Below, one piece after another: positions 1-8,387 of a stretch of DNA of 64,000 nucleotides. The stretch spans positions 248,001-312,000 of the forward strand of contig NZ_NPGA01000009.1 of NCBI RefSeq assembly GCF_002259485.1. Reading direction: 5' to 3'. The notes beneath the pieces were generated by a model. It was not told where the DNA came from, made no database searches, and was given only the letters and a program-made list of their open reading frames with translations. The number at the start of each line of letters is the position of its first letter. The first letter of the stretch is position 1. The stretch comes from Rhodococcus sp. 14-1411-2a. GTDB taxonomy: Bacteria; Actinomycetota; Actinomycetes; Mycobacteriales; Mycobacteriaceae. The translations under genes and the position numbers were made by a program.

Positions 1-86
1 GCGGCGATGTCGATACAGACGTCGAGCAGGTCGTCGAAATCCTGTTGGCACTCGATGCTCGTCACTTCTCGCCACTTCGTCGTCAT
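1..86 (-). CDS. N-terminal fragment of a hypothetical protein, cut by left edge
   Basis: An open frame starts with ATG at 86 and runs off the left edge without a stop. It begins MTTKWREVTS and continues with an acidic stretch (QQDFDDLLDVC). Only 28 codons are visible, so no family can be named. The upstream in-frame sequence is closed by a TGA just before the ATG. The composition looks like a real actinobacterial protein, but the fragment is too short to be certain. Confidence 0.35.
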   Translation of the reverse strand, partial: MTTKWREVTSIECQQDFDDLLDVCIDIA

Positions 87-256
87 CAAGACCCCATCGT
101 CGGCCGGCCATCCCAACCCCTTGGACGGCGCGGGAGCGCACACGGTTCCCGAAAGTCGTACATTCGTGCCAGTTTGCTGCCTACCGGTGGCAATTCCCGC
201 AAGAGTCGGCGGACGCACGTGCCGTTGAGCTCGACCCGCCCTCGACTAGACTTCCG

Positions 257-1138
257 ATGCGGGAAGGGGAGAAAGCGGGTCGTCGCGTCGTGGAGGAACA
301 CTGGTACAGGCGCATGTTCGCCTCCAGCCCCGTGGCGCAAGCTCTCTCCGACGCCGATGGGCTTTTCGTCGACGTCAATGCCGCCTACTGCGAACTCGTC
401 GGCTTGCCCACCTCGGAATTGATAGGTCGATCCGCAACGGTGCACACTCACCCGGACGACCTCCCGCTTCACGGCAGTGTCGAGGACCTGATGGCCGCCG
501 GTACGGCCGCGGAAGAATCCGTGAAAGTCGAGGTGAGGTTCGTCCGACCCAACGACGAGATTCGCTGGGTTCTCCTGACTCTGGTTCCTTTCACCGGTCC
601 GTCCGATGCCGAGTGGACGCTCGCTGCCGCTCTCGATATCACCGAACGAAAAGAGGTCGAGGACGGCATCCTGCTTGCGTCCCGAACCGATCAACTGACC
701 GGGGCACTCAACCGTCGCGGCTGGTCGGACTACGCGGTGTCCGTCGTCGACGACCATTCGGTCGACACAGTCGTCGCGGTTCTCGATCTGGACCATTTCA
801 AACAGTTCAACGACCACTTCGGCCACGCAGCCGGCGACGCGTTGCTCCGTAACTTCGCGTCGACTGCACGCAACTGCATCGGCGTCGATGGCCTCCTGGC
901 ACGGTGGGGCGGCGAGGAATTCGTGATCACTCTCCGCAACTGCGATCGTCGCGATGCTCTTCGATCGCTCGAGGCTCTTGCAGCCGCCACCACGTCTTCG
1001 GGGGTGACGTTCTCGGCCGGGTACACGCTCCAGCGACCGGACGAAGGTCTTCGCGACACACTCGACAGAGCTGACGCACTGATGTTTCAGGCCAAGCGCG
1101 CCGGCCGCAATCGAATGATCACCGACGTACCTCACTGA
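257..1138 (+). CDS. PAS-GGDEF diguanylate cyclase
   Basis: This 293-residue protein has an N-terminal PAS domain (about residues 15-130, with the ITER linker typical of PAS/PAC ends) and a C-terminal GGDEF domain (about 140-290). The signature is GGEEF within ARWGGEEFVITL, an allowed active variant, and the upstream DLDHFKQFND metal/substrate block is intact. GGDEF proteins condense two GTP into cyclic di-GMP; the PAS domain would sense a cytoplasmic ligand or redox signal. No transmembrane segment is seen. The RxxD inhibitory site expected just before GGDEF is absent (IGVD instead), so product inhibition is unlikely. The gene is monocistronic. Its link to the exopolysaccharide genes far to the right is only suggestive. 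Confidence 0.88.
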   Translation: MREGEKAGRRVVEEHWYRRMFASSPVAQALSDADGLFVDVNAAYCELVGLPTSELIGRSATVHTHPDDLPLHGSVEDLMAAGTAAEESVKVEVRFVRPNDEIRWVLLTLVPFTGPSDAEWTLAAALDITERKEVEDGILLASRTDQLTGALNRRGWSDYAVSVVDDHSVDTVVAVLDLDHFKQFNDHFGHAAGDALLRNFASTARNCIGVDGLLARWGGEEFVITLRNCDRRDALRSLEALAAATTSSGVTFSAGYTLQRPDEGLRDTLDRADALMFQAKRAGRNRMITDVPH

Positions 1139-1245
1139 CACAGCGCGATCACCGTCGTCGATTTGCTGATACTGCAACAATACTTGCTGCACCTGCGCGC
1201 GGGCTGTAATTCTGATATCGGCACACCACCGGGAGAGGACGATCG

Positions 1246-1908
1246 ATGACGCACGCATTCGACAAGGACTACTGGGAGCACCATTGGGATGACAGAACGT
1301 CCCACACCGTCGCCGCCAATCCGTATCTCGTGGAGGAAACAGCCGGATCGAAACCCGGTACTGCGCTCGACGCAGGATGCGGCACCGGAGCGGAAGCGAT
1401 CTGGCTCGCCGAGCAGGGCTGGCAGGTCACCGGTGCCGACATCTCCGCAACCGCCCTCCACACCGCCGCACAGCAGGCGCAGACAGCCGGGGTCGACGTC
1501 ACCTGGATCGACGCAGACCTGACGACCTGGAACCCTACCGAGCGTTGGGATCTGGTGATGACCCACTACGCGCATCCGTCGATTCCGCAGTTGGAGTTCT
1601 ATCGACACATCGCGCAGTGGGTCGCGCCGGGTGGTTCGCTGCTGATCGTCGGGCATCTGGACGATGGCGCACACCATCATTCATCCGAGGGCGAGCCGCC
1701 GCACGAGGCCACCGTCACCGCGAAGGACATCACCGCCCTGTTCGACGCCTCCTCGTGGCACATCGAGACCGCAATCGAGCGTTCCAGGACCGTCGGCGGT
1801 GTGGGTGTGCACTCGAAGACGTTGCGCGATGCGGTAGTTCGGGTCACGCGCACTAGCTTTCACACCACGACCACCTCGACGCCGACGTCCTCGAACGGGC
1901 GAAGCTGA
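1246..1908 (+). CDS. Class I SAM-dependent methyltransferase
   Basis: The 220-residue product carries the SAM-binding motif I (ALDAGCGTGAEA, around residue 42) followed by the acidic motif II end (VTGADIS), the usual Rossmann pattern of small-molecule methyltransferases of the TehB/UbiE-like group. The start is supported by a GAGAGGA sequence upstream. The substrate cannot be told from sequence. The C-terminal 16 codons (Thr/Ser-rich) overlap the 3' end of the convergent DeoR-type gene by 49 nt, so this tail may be little constrained. Confidence 0.8.
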   Translation: MTHAFDKDYWEHHWDDRTSHTVAANPYLVEETAGSKPGTALDAGCGTGAEAIWLAEQGWQVTGADISATALHTAAQQAQTAGVDVTWIDADLTTWNPTERWDLVMTHYAHPSIPQLEFYRHIAQWVAPGGSLLIVGHLDDGAHHHSSEGEPPHEATVTAKDITALFDASSWHIETAIERSRTVGGVGVHSKTLRDAVVRVTRTSFHTTTTSTPTSSNGRS

Positions 1909-2627
1909 TCCGTTGTCGCAGCGGCGTCGGTCACCAAGGTGACACCTGCGGGCAACGGTGCCCAGGCATGGAATGGGCGCTCACCCAGCTTTTCAGCGTG
2001 AGCAAGCACGTAGACGCTGCCCGCTCGTTCCATCATCAGTTCTTTGAGGCGAGTCTGTTCCTGCTCCGCTTCGCAGATACCGGAATCGGCGGTGACGGCG
2101 TCTGCCCCGAGGAAGGCTCTGTCGAAGGACACTCGCGCAAGGTTCGACTCGGCGAGCGGCCCGACGAATCCCTGACTGACGTGACGCAGGGTTCCTCCCA
2201 GACACTGAACGCGAACACCGTCCGCGTCGGCCAGGGATTCGAGAGCGGTGAGGCCGGCGGTGATGACGGTCAATCGTTCTGTATCCCGCAAAAATTCGCC
2301 CATCGCACCGACTGTGGTGCCGGCATCGAGCATCACCGTTTCGCCGGGAAGCACGATGTTGGCCGCCCATTTCGCGATGGCCCGCTTGGCCTCGAAGCTC
2401 TCGCCCGAGCGCTGACGAAGCGACGACTCCGGATGTGAGGCAAGCGCGATGGCACCGCCGTAGGTACGCGCGATCAGACCCTCCGCCGTGAGCTGCGCCA
2501 AATCGCGCCGGATGGTCGATGCGGTGACACCGAACTGCGCAGAGAGAGCTTCGACGTCGGCAAGCCCGGCCGTCTTGGCAAGGCGGACGATCTCCGTTCG
2601 CCTCGCCTGCGATTCTCGAACCGCCAT
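1860..2627 (-). CDS. DeoR/GlpR-family transcriptional regulator of the sugar-acid locus
   Basis: This is a 255-residue protein with an N-terminal DeoR winged helix-turn-helix (residues about 8-60, including VTASTIRRDLAQL) and a C-terminal DeoRC sensor domain with the phosphate-sugar binding LDAGTT motif near residue 100. Family members usually repress sugar catabolic operons and are released by a phosphorylated intermediate. It lies 11 nt downstream of the fused kinase/dehydrogenase gene on the same strand, with a GGAGG ribosome site five bases before ATG, so the two are probably co-transcribed. The candidate operator repeats in the 4826-4975 gap are the obvious target (inference). Confidence 0.88.
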   Translation of the reverse strand: MAVRESQARRTEIVRLAKTAGLADVEALSAQFGVTASTIRRDLAQLTAEGLIARTYGGAIALASHPESSLRQRSGESFEAKRAIAKWAANIVLPGETVMLDAGTTVGAMGEFLRDTERLTVITAGLTALESLADADGVRVQCLGGTLRHVSQGFVGPLAESNLARVSFDRAFLGADAVTADSGICEAEQEQTRLKELMMERAGSVYVLAHAEKLGERPFHAWAPLPAGVTLVTDAAATTDQLRPFEDVGVEVVVV

Positions 2628-2638
2628 CTCTACCTCCG

Positions 2639-4825
2639 CTACTCGACCTCGGCCGTGGTGGTTGCGAGCTCGGCTGCCTGTCGCAGAGCTTCGATCATGC
2701 TACCGGCCTCGGCAATTCCCTTGCCTGCAATGTCGAACGCAGTCCCGTGGTCGACGGAGGTACGGATGACGGGGAGCCCGACCGAGATGTTGACACCCGC
2801 CTCGATGCCGAGCACCTTGACCGGCCCGTGCCCCTGGTCGTGATACATCGCGACGATGAGGTCGTAGTCGCCGCGCCCGGCGAGGAAGAACGCAGTATCG
2901 GCGGGCAGCGGACCGACGACGTCGAGTCCATCGGCGCGGAGCTTCTCGACGGCGGGAACGATCTTGAGGTCCTCCTCGCCGTAACCGAACAGTCCGTTCT
3001 CCCCGGCGTGCGGATTGATGCCGCACACACCGATCTTGGGCTGCGCCGTTCCCGAACGAACCAGGGCCTCGTATCCGCGCCGAATGGTTCGCTCCACCAG
3101 ACCGGGCTCGATCTTGGCGACGGCGTCGAGCAGCCCGATGTGCGTAGTGACGTGAATGACTTTGAGCTTGGGCGTCGAGAGCATCATCGAGACTTCTTCG
3201 GTCCCGGTCAGGTGCGCCAACAGTTCCGTGTGGCCAGGGAAGATGTGCCCGGCGGCGTGCAGCGCCTCCTTGTTCAGCGGGGCGGTGCAGATCGCATGGA
3301 CCTGGCCTTCGGTAGCCAATTCCGATGCAACCCGGATGTATTCGTACGCGGCGTGCCCAGCGACAGAGGACAGCTCGCCCCACGGTAGCTCGTCGGGTAT
3401 CAAGTTCAGATCGATCACGTTGATGCGCCCCGGAGCGAACTCGGCGTCCGACACGCTCTCGATCGTCACGATTTCGGGGTCGAGTCCCAGGACTCCGGCG
3501 GCCTGGCGCAGGCGCCGACTGTCGCCGATCACTACGGGGTTGCACCAGCCGGCCACTCGGTCGTCGAGCAACGCGGGCACGATCACCTCGGGGCCGATCC
3601 CGGCGGCGTCGCCCATCGTGACGGCAACGACGGGTAGCGCAAGGGTGTGGGTGGACGGCATGGCGAAGTTCCTTACGTCGGCGACCGGCGAAGAGCCGAT
3701 CAGGTACGAGTGAATGGTGGACAAGCTGTTTCGGTCGCCGAAGCTGCCTGGACGAGTGACGATTCGGCGGCCGTCGGGGGCGACGGAGACAACGGCGCCG
3801 TAGTGCACCTGATCGACAGGTACGAGGGCGTGCACTCCGAGAGCCGACATCACGGCACGAGCAGTCTCGCCGCCAGTCAAGACCAGATCTGCTGGGTGTG
3901 AACGCAATCCGTCGTGTACGAACGTCGCCAGGGCTGCGGCAAGTGCGCGAGATGCCGTCGGATCGACCGGTCCTCCGATGGTGAGCACTACCGAGCCGCG
4001 GTGCAAGGCTGCATTCAGAATGCCGGCGTCCGCTCGCCCGTCGAGCAGCTCCTGTACATCGACGGACACGACTCGAACACCATCGGCGGCCACACAGTCG
4101 ATTTGATCGACCGCGACCGACGAGGCAGTGCCGACGACGACGAGAACGGGATCGACGGTGGCGGCGATCGATCGACGATGCGGACGCTTCGGCATGGTTC
4201 GTGCGACTGCAGCGGCGAGCGCCGATGTGCCGACCAACGCTATCTCCGGCCGAGCCGCCGTTGCTGCCACTACACGGTCGAGATCGTCGTCACTGGCGAT
4301 GTCGCACAGCACGATTCCCTTGGTGTCCGCAAGATCGGCGATCTCTACCACCGTTGCTCCGACAAGCTCGGCCAGCGAGACGGGCGGGGCGCTCGCCTCC
4401 GCCGACCACAGGTCGGTGTCGGCCAGAGGAACTCCGTCGACATACAGCACACCGTCACGAATTACTCTGCGCAACAACGGCAACCCTGCTGCGACGACGA
4501 CCGGCCCTACCTCGGCGAGTGCACCGACGGTTGCGGCCACGTTGCCTCGAAGAAGCGAGTCGATCTTGGCGAGAACTCGAGTGCCCTCGGGAACTCCACT
4601 CGTTGCGGCTCGCACGATCGATGCAGCACCGCTCGCATCGGCGGCCCTGGTGTCCAGATCGAGCACTGTCACCGTCGCGCTCGGCTTCGAAGCGCCCGGT
4701 TCGGGCGAAACAGGGCCGAGACCGAGAGAGATGTCCGCCGCGAAGCCGATAAAGACGCCTGCCACCTCGGCGGCACCGGACAGGTCGTCGGCGATGACGA
4801 GCATGCCGGATGTGCTGGGCCGCAT
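2639..4825 (-). CDS. Fused DUF1537 four-carbon acid-sugar kinase / PdxA2-like 4-phosphate dehydrogenase
   Basis: A 728-residue two-domain protein. Residues 1-375 match the DUF1537 kinase family (OtnK/DtnK type), with VIADDLSGAAE at the N-terminus, KIDSLLRGN, and a C-terminal LTGGETARAVMS nucleotide-binding block. Residues from about 395 match PdxA-type dehydrogenases, with VTMGDAAGIGPEV and the MYHDQGHGP motif typical of PdxA2 rather than vitamin-B6 PdxA. Characterised relatives act in sequence: the kinase makes D-threonate- or D-erythronate-4-phosphate, and PdxA2 oxidises and decarboxylates it to dihydroxyacetone phosphate. Fusing both steps in one chain fits that pathway. ATG at 4825 is chosen over GTG at 4831 because AGGAGG sits eight bases upstream of it. 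Confidence 0.88.
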   Translation of the reverse strand: MRPSTSGMLVIADDLSGAAEVAGVFIGFAADISLGLGPVSPEPGASKPSATVTVLDLDTRAADASGAASIVRAATSGVPEGTRVLAKIDSLLRGNVAATVGALAEVGPVVVAAGLPLLRRVIRDGVLYVDGVPLADTDLWSAEASAPPVSLAELVGATVVEIADLADTKGIVLCDIASDDDLDRVVAATAARPEIALVGTSALAAAVARTMPKRPHRRSIAATVDPVLVVVGTASSVAVDQIDCVAADGVRVVSVDVQELLDGRADAGILNAALHRGSVVLTIGGPVDPTASRALAAALATFVHDGLRSHPADLVLTGGETARAVMSALGVHALVPVDQVHYGAVVSVAPDGRRIVTRPGSFGDRNSLSTIHSYLIGSSPVADVRNFAMPSTHTLALPVVAVTMGDAAGIGPEVIVPALLDDRVAGWCNPVVIGDSRRLRQAAGVLGLDPEIVTIESVSDAEFAPGRINVIDLNLIPDELPWGELSSVAGHAAYEYIRVASELATEGQVHAICTAPLNKEALHAAGHIFPGHTELLAHLTGTEEVSMMLSTPKLKVIHVTTHIGLLDAVAKIEPGLVERTIRRGYEALVRSGTAQPKIGVCGINPHAGENGLFGYGEEDLKIVPAVEKLRADGLDVVGPLPADTAFFLAGRGDYDLIVAMYHDQGHGPVKVLGIEAGVNISVGLPVIRTSVDHGTAFDIAGKGIAEAGSMIEALRQAAELATTTAEVE

Positions 4826-4905
4826 GGCCACCCCCTCCTGTTGCGATGCCTACATACAGAACACAGCCCCTCCGCACGGCGAGGAGGTTCTGCAACCACA
4901 GTGCC

Positions 4906-4955
4906 AGTTGTGCGTGTTTCGCGCAACTGACGCGCATCACTTGCGCATTTCGCGC
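4906..4955. promoter_or_regulatory. Candidate DeoR operator: direct and inverted repeats in divergent promoter region
   Basis: The gap between the divergent kinase/dehydrogenase gene and the 2-hydroxyacid dehydrogenase gene holds two copies of TGCGNNTTTCGCGC at 4911-4924 and 4942-4955. They match at 12 of 14 bases and are spaced 31 bp apart, about three helical turns. The first copy sits inside an inverted repeat (AGTTGTGCG / CGCGCAACT, 4906-4928). DeoR-family repressors often bind such spaced repeats. Assignment to the local DeoR regulator is inference. Confidence 0.5.
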
Positions 4956-4975
4956 GGTTCTGATTGGGTCGTGAC

Positions 4976-5971
4976 ATGGCCCACAACATCGGAAACGCTG
5001 ATGCTCCGTCACACACCCCCGGCACGGTGCTCGTCACGACCCCAACCTTCGGTCGCTACTCGTCCGAACCTCGCACTGTGCTCGAGGCAGCAGGCCACAC
5101 CGTGACGCAACCAGGTGGCCATGCCGGCCCTCCGTCGCGCGAAGACATCGAAGCGCACGTGCAGAACGCAGCAGGGATGATCGTCGGTCTGGACCGCGTG
5201 GACGCGGAGCTGATGGATTCGGCACCGGCTCTGCGGGTGGTGGCGAAGCACGGCGTCGGCTACGACAACATCGATGTGGACGCAGCCAAGGAGAGGGGAA
5301 TAGCAGTTGTCTACGCGCCGGGCTCCAATTCAAGGGCGGTAGCGGAACTGACCTTCGGCCTGATTCTCGACGTGACCCGAGGAATCACCGCCAGCGACCG
5401 CGAGATCCGCGCGGGCCGGTGGACCAAGGTGTTCGGCTCCGAATTGGCCGGGCGCACATTGGGAGTGATCGGCTACGGCAGGATCGGCCGAATGGTGGCC
5501 GCGTACGGTTCAGCATTCGGCATGCAGGTCATCACTCACGATCCCATGATCGACCCCGCCACCTTCACCGAAGCCGGTGTCACTGCAGTCGATATGGACA
5601 CCTGCATATCGTCCTCCGATGTAGTGACGCTGCACATTCCTGCCATCGCCGGTGTCGGCCCGATCCTCGATCGAGCGAGACTGCAAGCCATGCGTTCCGG
5701 CGCCGTGGTGATCAACGCCGCACGCGGAGGTCTGGTCGACGAACAAGCACTCGCCGATCTGCTGGTGGATGGCCATCTCGCCGGGGCCGGACTCGACGCG
5801 TTCGCCATCGAACCGCTCGGAGATTCACCACTTCGGACTGCACCCGGCGTCGTTCTGACTTCACATATCGGTGCGTGTTCCCGAGAGGCGAATCGAACCA
5901 TGGGAACGACTGTCGCACTCGATATTGCGCGCGTACTGGCCGGCAACACTCCGGTGCACTCGGCCCACTGA
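4976..5971 (+). CDS. D-isomer-specific 2-hydroxyacid dehydrogenase
   Basis: The 331-residue protein has the split catalytic domain and central NAD-binding Rossmann fold of the SerA/phosphoglycerate dehydrogenase-like family. The GYGRIG dinucleotide motif lies near residue 165, and the catalytic Arg (NAARGGLVDE), Glu (AIEPLG) and His (SHIGACS) are in order. It would interconvert a 2-hydroxy and a 2-oxo acid using NAD(H), here probably a sugar-acid intermediate. ATG at 4976 is preferred to an upstream in-frame TTG. It is the first gene of the rightward arm of the locus. Confidence 0.85.
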   Translation: MAHNIGNADAPSHTPGTVLVTTPTFGRYSSEPRTVLEAAGHTVTQPGGHAGPPSREDIEAHVQNAAGMIVGLDRVDAELMDSAPALRVVAKHGVGYDNIDVDAAKERGIAVVYAPGSNSRAVAELTFGLILDVTRGITASDREIRAGRWTKVFGSELAGRTLGVIGYGRIGRMVAAYGSAFGMQVITHDPMIDPATFTEAGVTAVDMDTCISSSDVVTLHIPAIAGVGPILDRARLQAMRSGAVVINAARGGLVDEQALADLLVDGHLAGAGLDAFAIEPLGDSPLRTAPGVVLTSHIGACSREANRTMGTTVALDIARVLAGNTPVHSAH

Positions 5972-6007
5972 ACTACTCCGTACTTCCCCCTCGAGAAAGC
6001 CCTCAAC

Positions 6008-7423
6008 ATGACGCAAACCGCCCACACCCGCAAGGGAGTCGGAGATCTCGACCCCTACGCGCTCGATCCTGCCGACGTACTCGATCCACCCACCACATTC
6101 GGCGGCCGTGTCCGTCGACTCGGCCCGGGCATGATCCTCTCTGCTGCCGTCGTGGGCTCTGGAGAACTCATCCTGACCACGACATTGGGTGCCAGAGCCG
6201 GTTTCGTACTGCTCTGGCTCATCATCATCGCTACGACGGTGAAGGTGTGGGTCCAGATGGAGTTGGCCCGGATCAGCATCTTGGCCGGCAAGCCTGCCCT
6301 CGAACTCTATTCACACGTAGGTCCCACTACTCGCCGAGGCGGGTGGATCAACTACCTGTGGATCGGCATGGACTTCACCAAGATGTTCCAGCGCGGCGGC
6401 ATCATCGGTGGAACGGCCGCAGCCTGTTCCATCCTGCTGCCCATCGTCGGCGAGCCGCTGTCTCGGTCGTCTCTCACTGCCTGGACGGTCATCATCGTCG
6501 TCAGCACCTTAGCCCTGCTGCAGACCAGCAAGTATTCGATCATCGAGCGCTTGGCCGTCGCATCGGTGGCTGGCTTCACCCTCATCACTGTCGCCCTGGC
6601 CCTGGCTCTCCCGTTCACCGAATTCGGCTGGGACACCAATGATCTCGCCAGCGGAATGAGTTTCACCATCCCTGCGGCACTGATCGGCGTCTCGGTAGCG
6701 ATGTTCGGCTTGACGGGTGTCGGTGCCGACGAGATGACCACCTACACCTACTGGTGCATCGAAAAAGGATACGCACGGTGGACCGGTCCGGCCGACGGCA
6801 CCCCCGCCCGTGCTCGACGTGCAGACGGATGGCTCCGGGTGATGCGCATGGATGTCGCGGTCTCCTGGCTGGTGTGCACTGTCTGCACTCTCGCGTTCTA
6901 CGTGATCGGCGCGTCGGTTCTGCACCCGCAAGGACTCGTACCGGCGGGCAACGAGGTCATCACCACCCTGTCTCGCATGTACACCGACACCCTGGGTCCG
7001 TGGGCCGAGATCGTTTTCCTCGTCGGGGCCATCGCGGTGCTGTGGTCCACCCTGATCGGCTCGGTGGCCAGCGTGCCCCGGCTCTGGACGCATACCTTGG
7101 GCATCCTCGGTGTCTTGGACTGGAACGATCCGGTTGCCCGCCGACGGAGTATCCGAATCCTGACCGTCGCGTTCCCGCCGCTGTGGGCTGTGTTCTATCT
7201 CTTCGTTCAATCACCGGTTCTGATGGTTCAGATCGGCGGAATCGGCGGCGGAATCTTCTTGGTCGCCGTGGTGATCGCGGTGTGGAAGTTGCGCTCCGAC
7301 GAAACCGACAAGCAGCACCGGCCCCATCCCGGCATCACGGTGGCACTCGTCATCAGCAGCTTGGCAATCATGGCGCTGGGCGTGTACTCGGTGATGCAGG
7401 TCTTCGGAATCGAGGTGTCCTGA
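6008..7423 (+). CDS. Nramp-related multi-pass permease lacking the metal-site motifs
   Basis: This is a 471-residue membrane protein with about eleven hydrophobic segments and an overall Nramp (SLC11, APC superfamily) pattern. The first helix, where metal transporters carry DPGN, reads VVGSGELILTT. The sixth helix, where they carry a MPH-type motif, reads LTGVGADEMTTY. Both metal ligand sets are therefore missing, so divalent-metal transport is unlikely. It lies 36 nt after the dehydrogenase gene and overlaps the reductase gene by one base, so it is plausibly the uptake system for the sugar acid degraded by this operon. The substrate is an inference from context. Confidence 0.78.
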   Translation: MTQTAHTRKGVGDLDPYALDPADVLDPPTTFGGRVRRLGPGMILSAAVVGSGELILTTTLGARAGFVLLWLIIIATTVKVWVQMELARISILAGKPALELYSHVGPTTRRGGWINYLWIGMDFTKMFQRGGIIGGTAAACSILLPIVGEPLSRSSLTAWTVIIVVSTLALLQTSKYSIIERLAVASVAGFTLITVALALALPFTEFGWDTNDLASGMSFTIPAALIGVSVAMFGLTGVGADEMTTYTYWCIEKGYARWTGPADGTPARARRADGWLRVMRMDVAVSWLVCTVCTLAFYVIGASVLHPQGLVPAGNEVITTLSRMYTDTLGPWAEIVFLVGAIAVLWSTLIGSVASVPRLWTHTLGILGVLDWNDPVARRRSIRILTVAFPPLWAVFYLFVQSPVLMVQIGGIGGGIFLVAVVIAVWKLRSDETDKQHRPHPGITVALVISSLAIMALGVYSVMQVFGIEVS

Positions 7424-8379
7424 TGAACGACCTCGGTTTCGGATCGATGGTGCTGGGCACCATGACATTCGGAGATACGGTCGACCTCGACGCTGCCGTC
7501 GAGTTGATGGATTTCGCGTTCGATGCCGGTATCACCCACATCGACACGGCCAACGGCTACTCCGCAGGCGAGTCCGAACGCATCGTCTCGAAGTTCATCT
7601 CTGCCCGACGCGACTCGGTGACAGTCGCGACCAAGGCTGGAATGTACCTCGGTGACACCGATGGCAATTCGCCCCTGTCGCCGAAGGGCCTGCGCCTCAG
7701 CGTCGAAGCAAGTCTCACCCGCCTCGGCACCGAGTACGTGGATCTGCTCTATCTGCATCAACCCGACCGAGCAGCGGACCTGCAGGACACTCTCGAGGCG
7801 GTCGCCGCCCTGCGCGCCGAGGGCAAGGTTCGCGCGCTCGGCGTCTCGAACTTCTCGGCGTGGCAGATCGGTGAGGTGTCACGCATCGCAGGGGATGTCG
7901 GAGCGCCGCGTCCGATCGTTGCGCAACAGCTCTACAACCTGTTGGCTCGGCGAATCGAGGACGAGTACGTCGAATTCGCCGATGTCACCGGCCTGATCAC
8001 CATGGTCTACAACCCACTCGGCGGTGGATTGCTCACCGGTAAGCACTCATTCGAGCAATCTCCGAACGAGGGGCGATTCGGTGACTCACGATTGGCGTCG
8101 ATGTATCGCGACCGATACTGGAATGCTCAGATCTTCGAGGCGATAAAAGCTCTCTCGGCCATCGCGTCGGACGCCGGTTTCCCTCTGACCGAGCTGGCTC
8201 TACGATGGCTCCGGTCCAAGCCAGTGGTGGGGCCGATACTGCTCGGCGGCTCGAAAGCGACACACCTGAAAGCCAACATCGATGCCCTGAACCGCGGCCC
8301 ACTAGCGCAGGACCTGATGATTGCCTGCGACGACGTCGGTGCCACGTTGCGTGGTCCGATGCCTGCCTACAACCGATAG
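7423..8379 (+). CDS. Aldo/keto reductase
   Basis: A 318-residue AKR-superfamily protein. The (beta/alpha)8 active-site residues are visible: Asp and Tyr in HIDTANGYSAGESE, Lys in VATKAG, and His in LYLHQPD. The conserved GVSNFSAWQI block and the NADPH-site region GPILLGGSK follow. These enzymes reduce sugar aldehydes or ketones, or run in reverse. The ATG overlaps the permease stop (TGATG), indicating translational coupling. Within this operon a role in oxidising or reducing the imported sugar acid or its lactone/aldehyde precursor is likely, but the exact substrate is unknown. Confidence 0.85.
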   Translation: MNDLGFGSMVLGTMTFGDTVDLDAAVELMDFAFDAGITHIDTANGYSAGESERIVSKFISARRDSVTVATKAGMYLGDTDGNSPLSPKGLRLSVEASLTRLGTEYVDLLYLHQPDRAADLQDTLEAVAALRAEGKVRALGVSNFSAWQIGEVSRIAGDVGAPRPIVAQQLYNLLARRIEDEYVEFADVTGLITMVYNPLGGGLLTGKHSFEQSPNEGRFGDSRLASMYRDRYWNAQIFEAIKALSAIASDAGFPLTELALRWLRSKPVVGPILLGGSKATHLKANIDALNRGPLAQDLMIACDDVGATLRGPMPAYNR

Positions 8380-8387
8380 GAAACTTC

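Noticed and set aside
86..1258. 390-codon minus-strand frame over the diguanylate cyclase
   Set aside because: The opposite frame carries clear PAS and GGDEF motifs; this is a shadow.
2639..4825. C-terminal domain as vitamin B6 PdxA
   Set aside because: The HDQGHGP motif, fusion to a DUF1537 kinase and operon context fit PdxA2-type acid-sugar catabolism.
6008..7423. Annotation as an Mn/Fe Nramp importer
   Set aside because: The metal-coordinating motifs of helices 1 and 6 are missing.
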